From the NCBI GenBank assembly GCA_004124295.1, contig SCKI01000011.1, positions 30,924 to 94,923 of the forward strand: DNA of 64,000 nt. The letters are read 5' to 3'. The notes beneath the pieces were generated by a model. It saw only the letters and a list, made by a program, of their open reading frames with translations, did no database searches and had not been told where the DNA came from. Below are positions 62,978 through 64,000 of the stretch, in pieces. The stretch is from Fidelibacterota bacterium. Its GTDB lineage: Bacteria; Fidelibacterota; Marinisomatia; SCGC-AAA003-L08; TS1B11. The stretch's first letter is position 1. Each line of letters opens with the position of its first letter. The translations under genes and the position numbers were made by a program.

Positions 62978-64000
62978 ATGTTCCTTCATCAAGCGGGTGG
63001 CAGCCCCATCAAAATCTGGGCCCTACCGGGGCAGGTGGAACCTCAGGCTGTGCAGCAGCTGGAGCGCACATCCCGGCTGCCCTTTCTGTTCAAGCATTTA
63101 GCGGTCATGCCGGATGTTCACCTGGGCATGGGGGCCGCGGTGGGCTGCGTGATGGCAACTACCGAGGCTCTCGTTCCAGCCGCGGTGGGAGTGGATATCG
63201 GCTGCGGCATGCTGGCCGCCCAGCTGGACTTGACCGCCGGCAATCTGCCCGATTCGCTGGAGCCGCTGCGGGCAGCCATCGAACGGGCCATCCCCATGGG
63301 CAGCGCCTGCTACCCGGACGAGAGCAACAGCGAGGCGGTGGACTTCAACGCCCTGCGATGCCGGCGGGAGCTCCCTGATCCGGCCCTGCGCCGGGCGGCA
63401 ACCCAGGTGGGCACACTGGGCGGCGGCAACCACTTCATCGAGCTGTGCCTGGACCCGGAGGATAACGCCTGGATCCTGCTCCACTCCGGCTCTCGATACA
63501 TCGGCAAGACCGTGGCCGATCTATACATCGGGAAGGCCAAACAACGGGCGCGGCAGCAGGAGGTCAAGTTGGAAGACCCCGACCTGGCGTTCCTGACAGA
63601 GGGTTCGGCCGATTTCGACGACTATGTCCATGACCTTTTCTGGTGCCAGCAGTATGCTGCCTTGAACCGGGAGACCATGTATGCCATCCTAAGGCGGGTG
63701 GTTCAGTCAGTTGTCGTGGGGGAATCGAAGAGGGAGTTGAAGGTGGTGGGGGAGGTGATCTCGTGCCACCATAACTACGTGGCTGTGGAGAGGCATTTTG
63801 GCAGGAAAGTGTATGTCACCAGGAAGGGAGCGGTACGGGCAGAAAAGGGGGATCTGGGCATTATTCCCGGTTCCATGGGTACGAGAAGCTACATCGTCCG
63901 GGGCAAGGGTAATCCCGAGTCCTTCAACTCCTGTGCCCACGGGGCCGGCCGGCGGATGTCCCGGACCCAGGCCCGCAAGCAGTTCAGCCGGGCGGACCTG
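62978..64000 (+). CDS. rtcB: RNA 3'-phosphate ligase RtcB (runs off the window)
   Basis: The first 341 codons of an RtcB-type ligase, which joins 2',3'-cyclic phosphate or 3'-phosphate RNA ends to 5'-OH ends using GTP and Mn2+. The metal-site Asp and Cys lie in GVDIGCGM (Asp73, Cys76), further ligands in GTLGGGNHFIEL and ISCHHNYV, and the guanylylated His in SCAHGAGRRMSR near residue 321. The ATG at 62978 gives a start before IKIWALPGQVEPQA, as in short bacterial forms. The 3' end lies beyond 64000. No RtcA or archease gene is in the window. Confidence 0.93.
   Translation, partial: MFLHQAGGSPIKIWALPGQVEPQAVQQLERTSRLPFLFKHLAVMPDVHLGMGAAVGCVMATTEALVPAAVGVDIGCGMLAAQLDLTAGNLPDSLEPLRAAIERAIPMGSACYPDESNSEAVDFNALRCRRELPDPALRRAATQVGTLGGGNHFIELCLDPEDNAWILLHSGSRYIGKTVADLYIGKAKQRARQQEVKLEDPDLAFLTEGSADFDDYVHDLFWCQQYAALNRETMYAILRRVVQSVVVGESKRELKVVGEVISCHHNYVAVERHFGRKVYVTRKGAVRAEKGDLGIIPGSMGTRSYIVRGKGNPESFNSCAHGAGRRMSRTQARKQFSRADL

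Overview
The window reads as a chromosomal segment of an uncultured Gram-negative bacterium. The host genes are GC-rich and use many GTG and TTG starts. The best guess is the Fibrobacteres-Chlorobi-Bacteroidetes neighbourhood, for example a Marinimicrobia-like lineage. The reasons are a 1060-residue secreted protein with a Bacteroidetes-style C-terminal sorting domain, SusC-type carboxypeptidase-regulatory plus plug proteins, a bactofilin/M23 pair, and an L-threonine dehydrogenase of the epimerase type paired with Kbl. No rRNA or other phylogenetic marker is present to settle this.

Layout. 0-7 kb is a minus-strand block: a lipoprotein, a Phd/YoeB toxin-antitoxin pair, and the threonine-degradation pair (kbl and a TDH-like epimerase) with an ACT-domain protein. 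Two AT-rich insertions break up this block. One sits beside kbl and has left a decayed copy of the kbl 3' end on its far side. The other is a three-gene cassette with a HicA-like protein. 7-18 kb is a plus-strand housekeeping run: parA, parB, an M23 peptidase, a bactofilin and the complete F1Fo ATP synthase operon (atpZ-I-B-E-F-H-A-G-D-C). A 220-bp inverted-repeat element with a gutted GxxExxY gene lies between atpG and atpD. An AT-rich OLD-family nuclease gene follows atpC, and aspS comes next. 21-23 kb holds two tandem plug-only TonB/SusC-like proteins. 23-34 kb carries phoH, a fatty-acid/amino-acid catabolism group (thiolase, 3-hydroxyacyl-CoA dehydrogenase, acyl-CoA dehydrogenase, Leu/Glu-type dehydrogenase), nusB, secA and a cystathionine gamma-synthase-type enzyme. 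The large sorting-domain protein and tRNA-Leu follow.

From about 37.4 to 60.25 kb there is an integrated element. It begins just after tRNA-Leu(TAG), contains a 5'-truncated initiator-tRNA fragment near its left end, and ends with a tyrosine integrase and a tRNA-anticodon-arm-like sequence. Both ends carry copies of short GGATAC-type repeats. Its cargo is defence-like. It includes a PD-(D/E)XK plus HNH gene pair and a full type I restriction-modification locus whose hsdM, hsdS and hsdR are interleaved with a DUF6161-like membrane protein and two unknown genes. It also has a PLD-type protein preceded by a highly self-complementary leader, and a DUF932 protein. The replication/mobility end has a frameshifted Toprim gene, a primase, an excisionase-like regulator and an orphan DNA methyltransferase.

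Beyond the element (60.3-64 kb) lies a zone of gene decay: an amber-interrupted lipoprotein, a twice-frameshifted endonuclease V relative without its catalytic aspartates, and an orphan sorting-domain tail. The window ends inside an RtcB RNA ligase gene.

Three genes (a thiolase, nusB and hsdM) appear to lack any canonical start codon where homology and Shine-Dalgarno position say they should begin. ATT or ATC stands there instead. No CRISPR array, rRNA or intact insertion sequence was seen.
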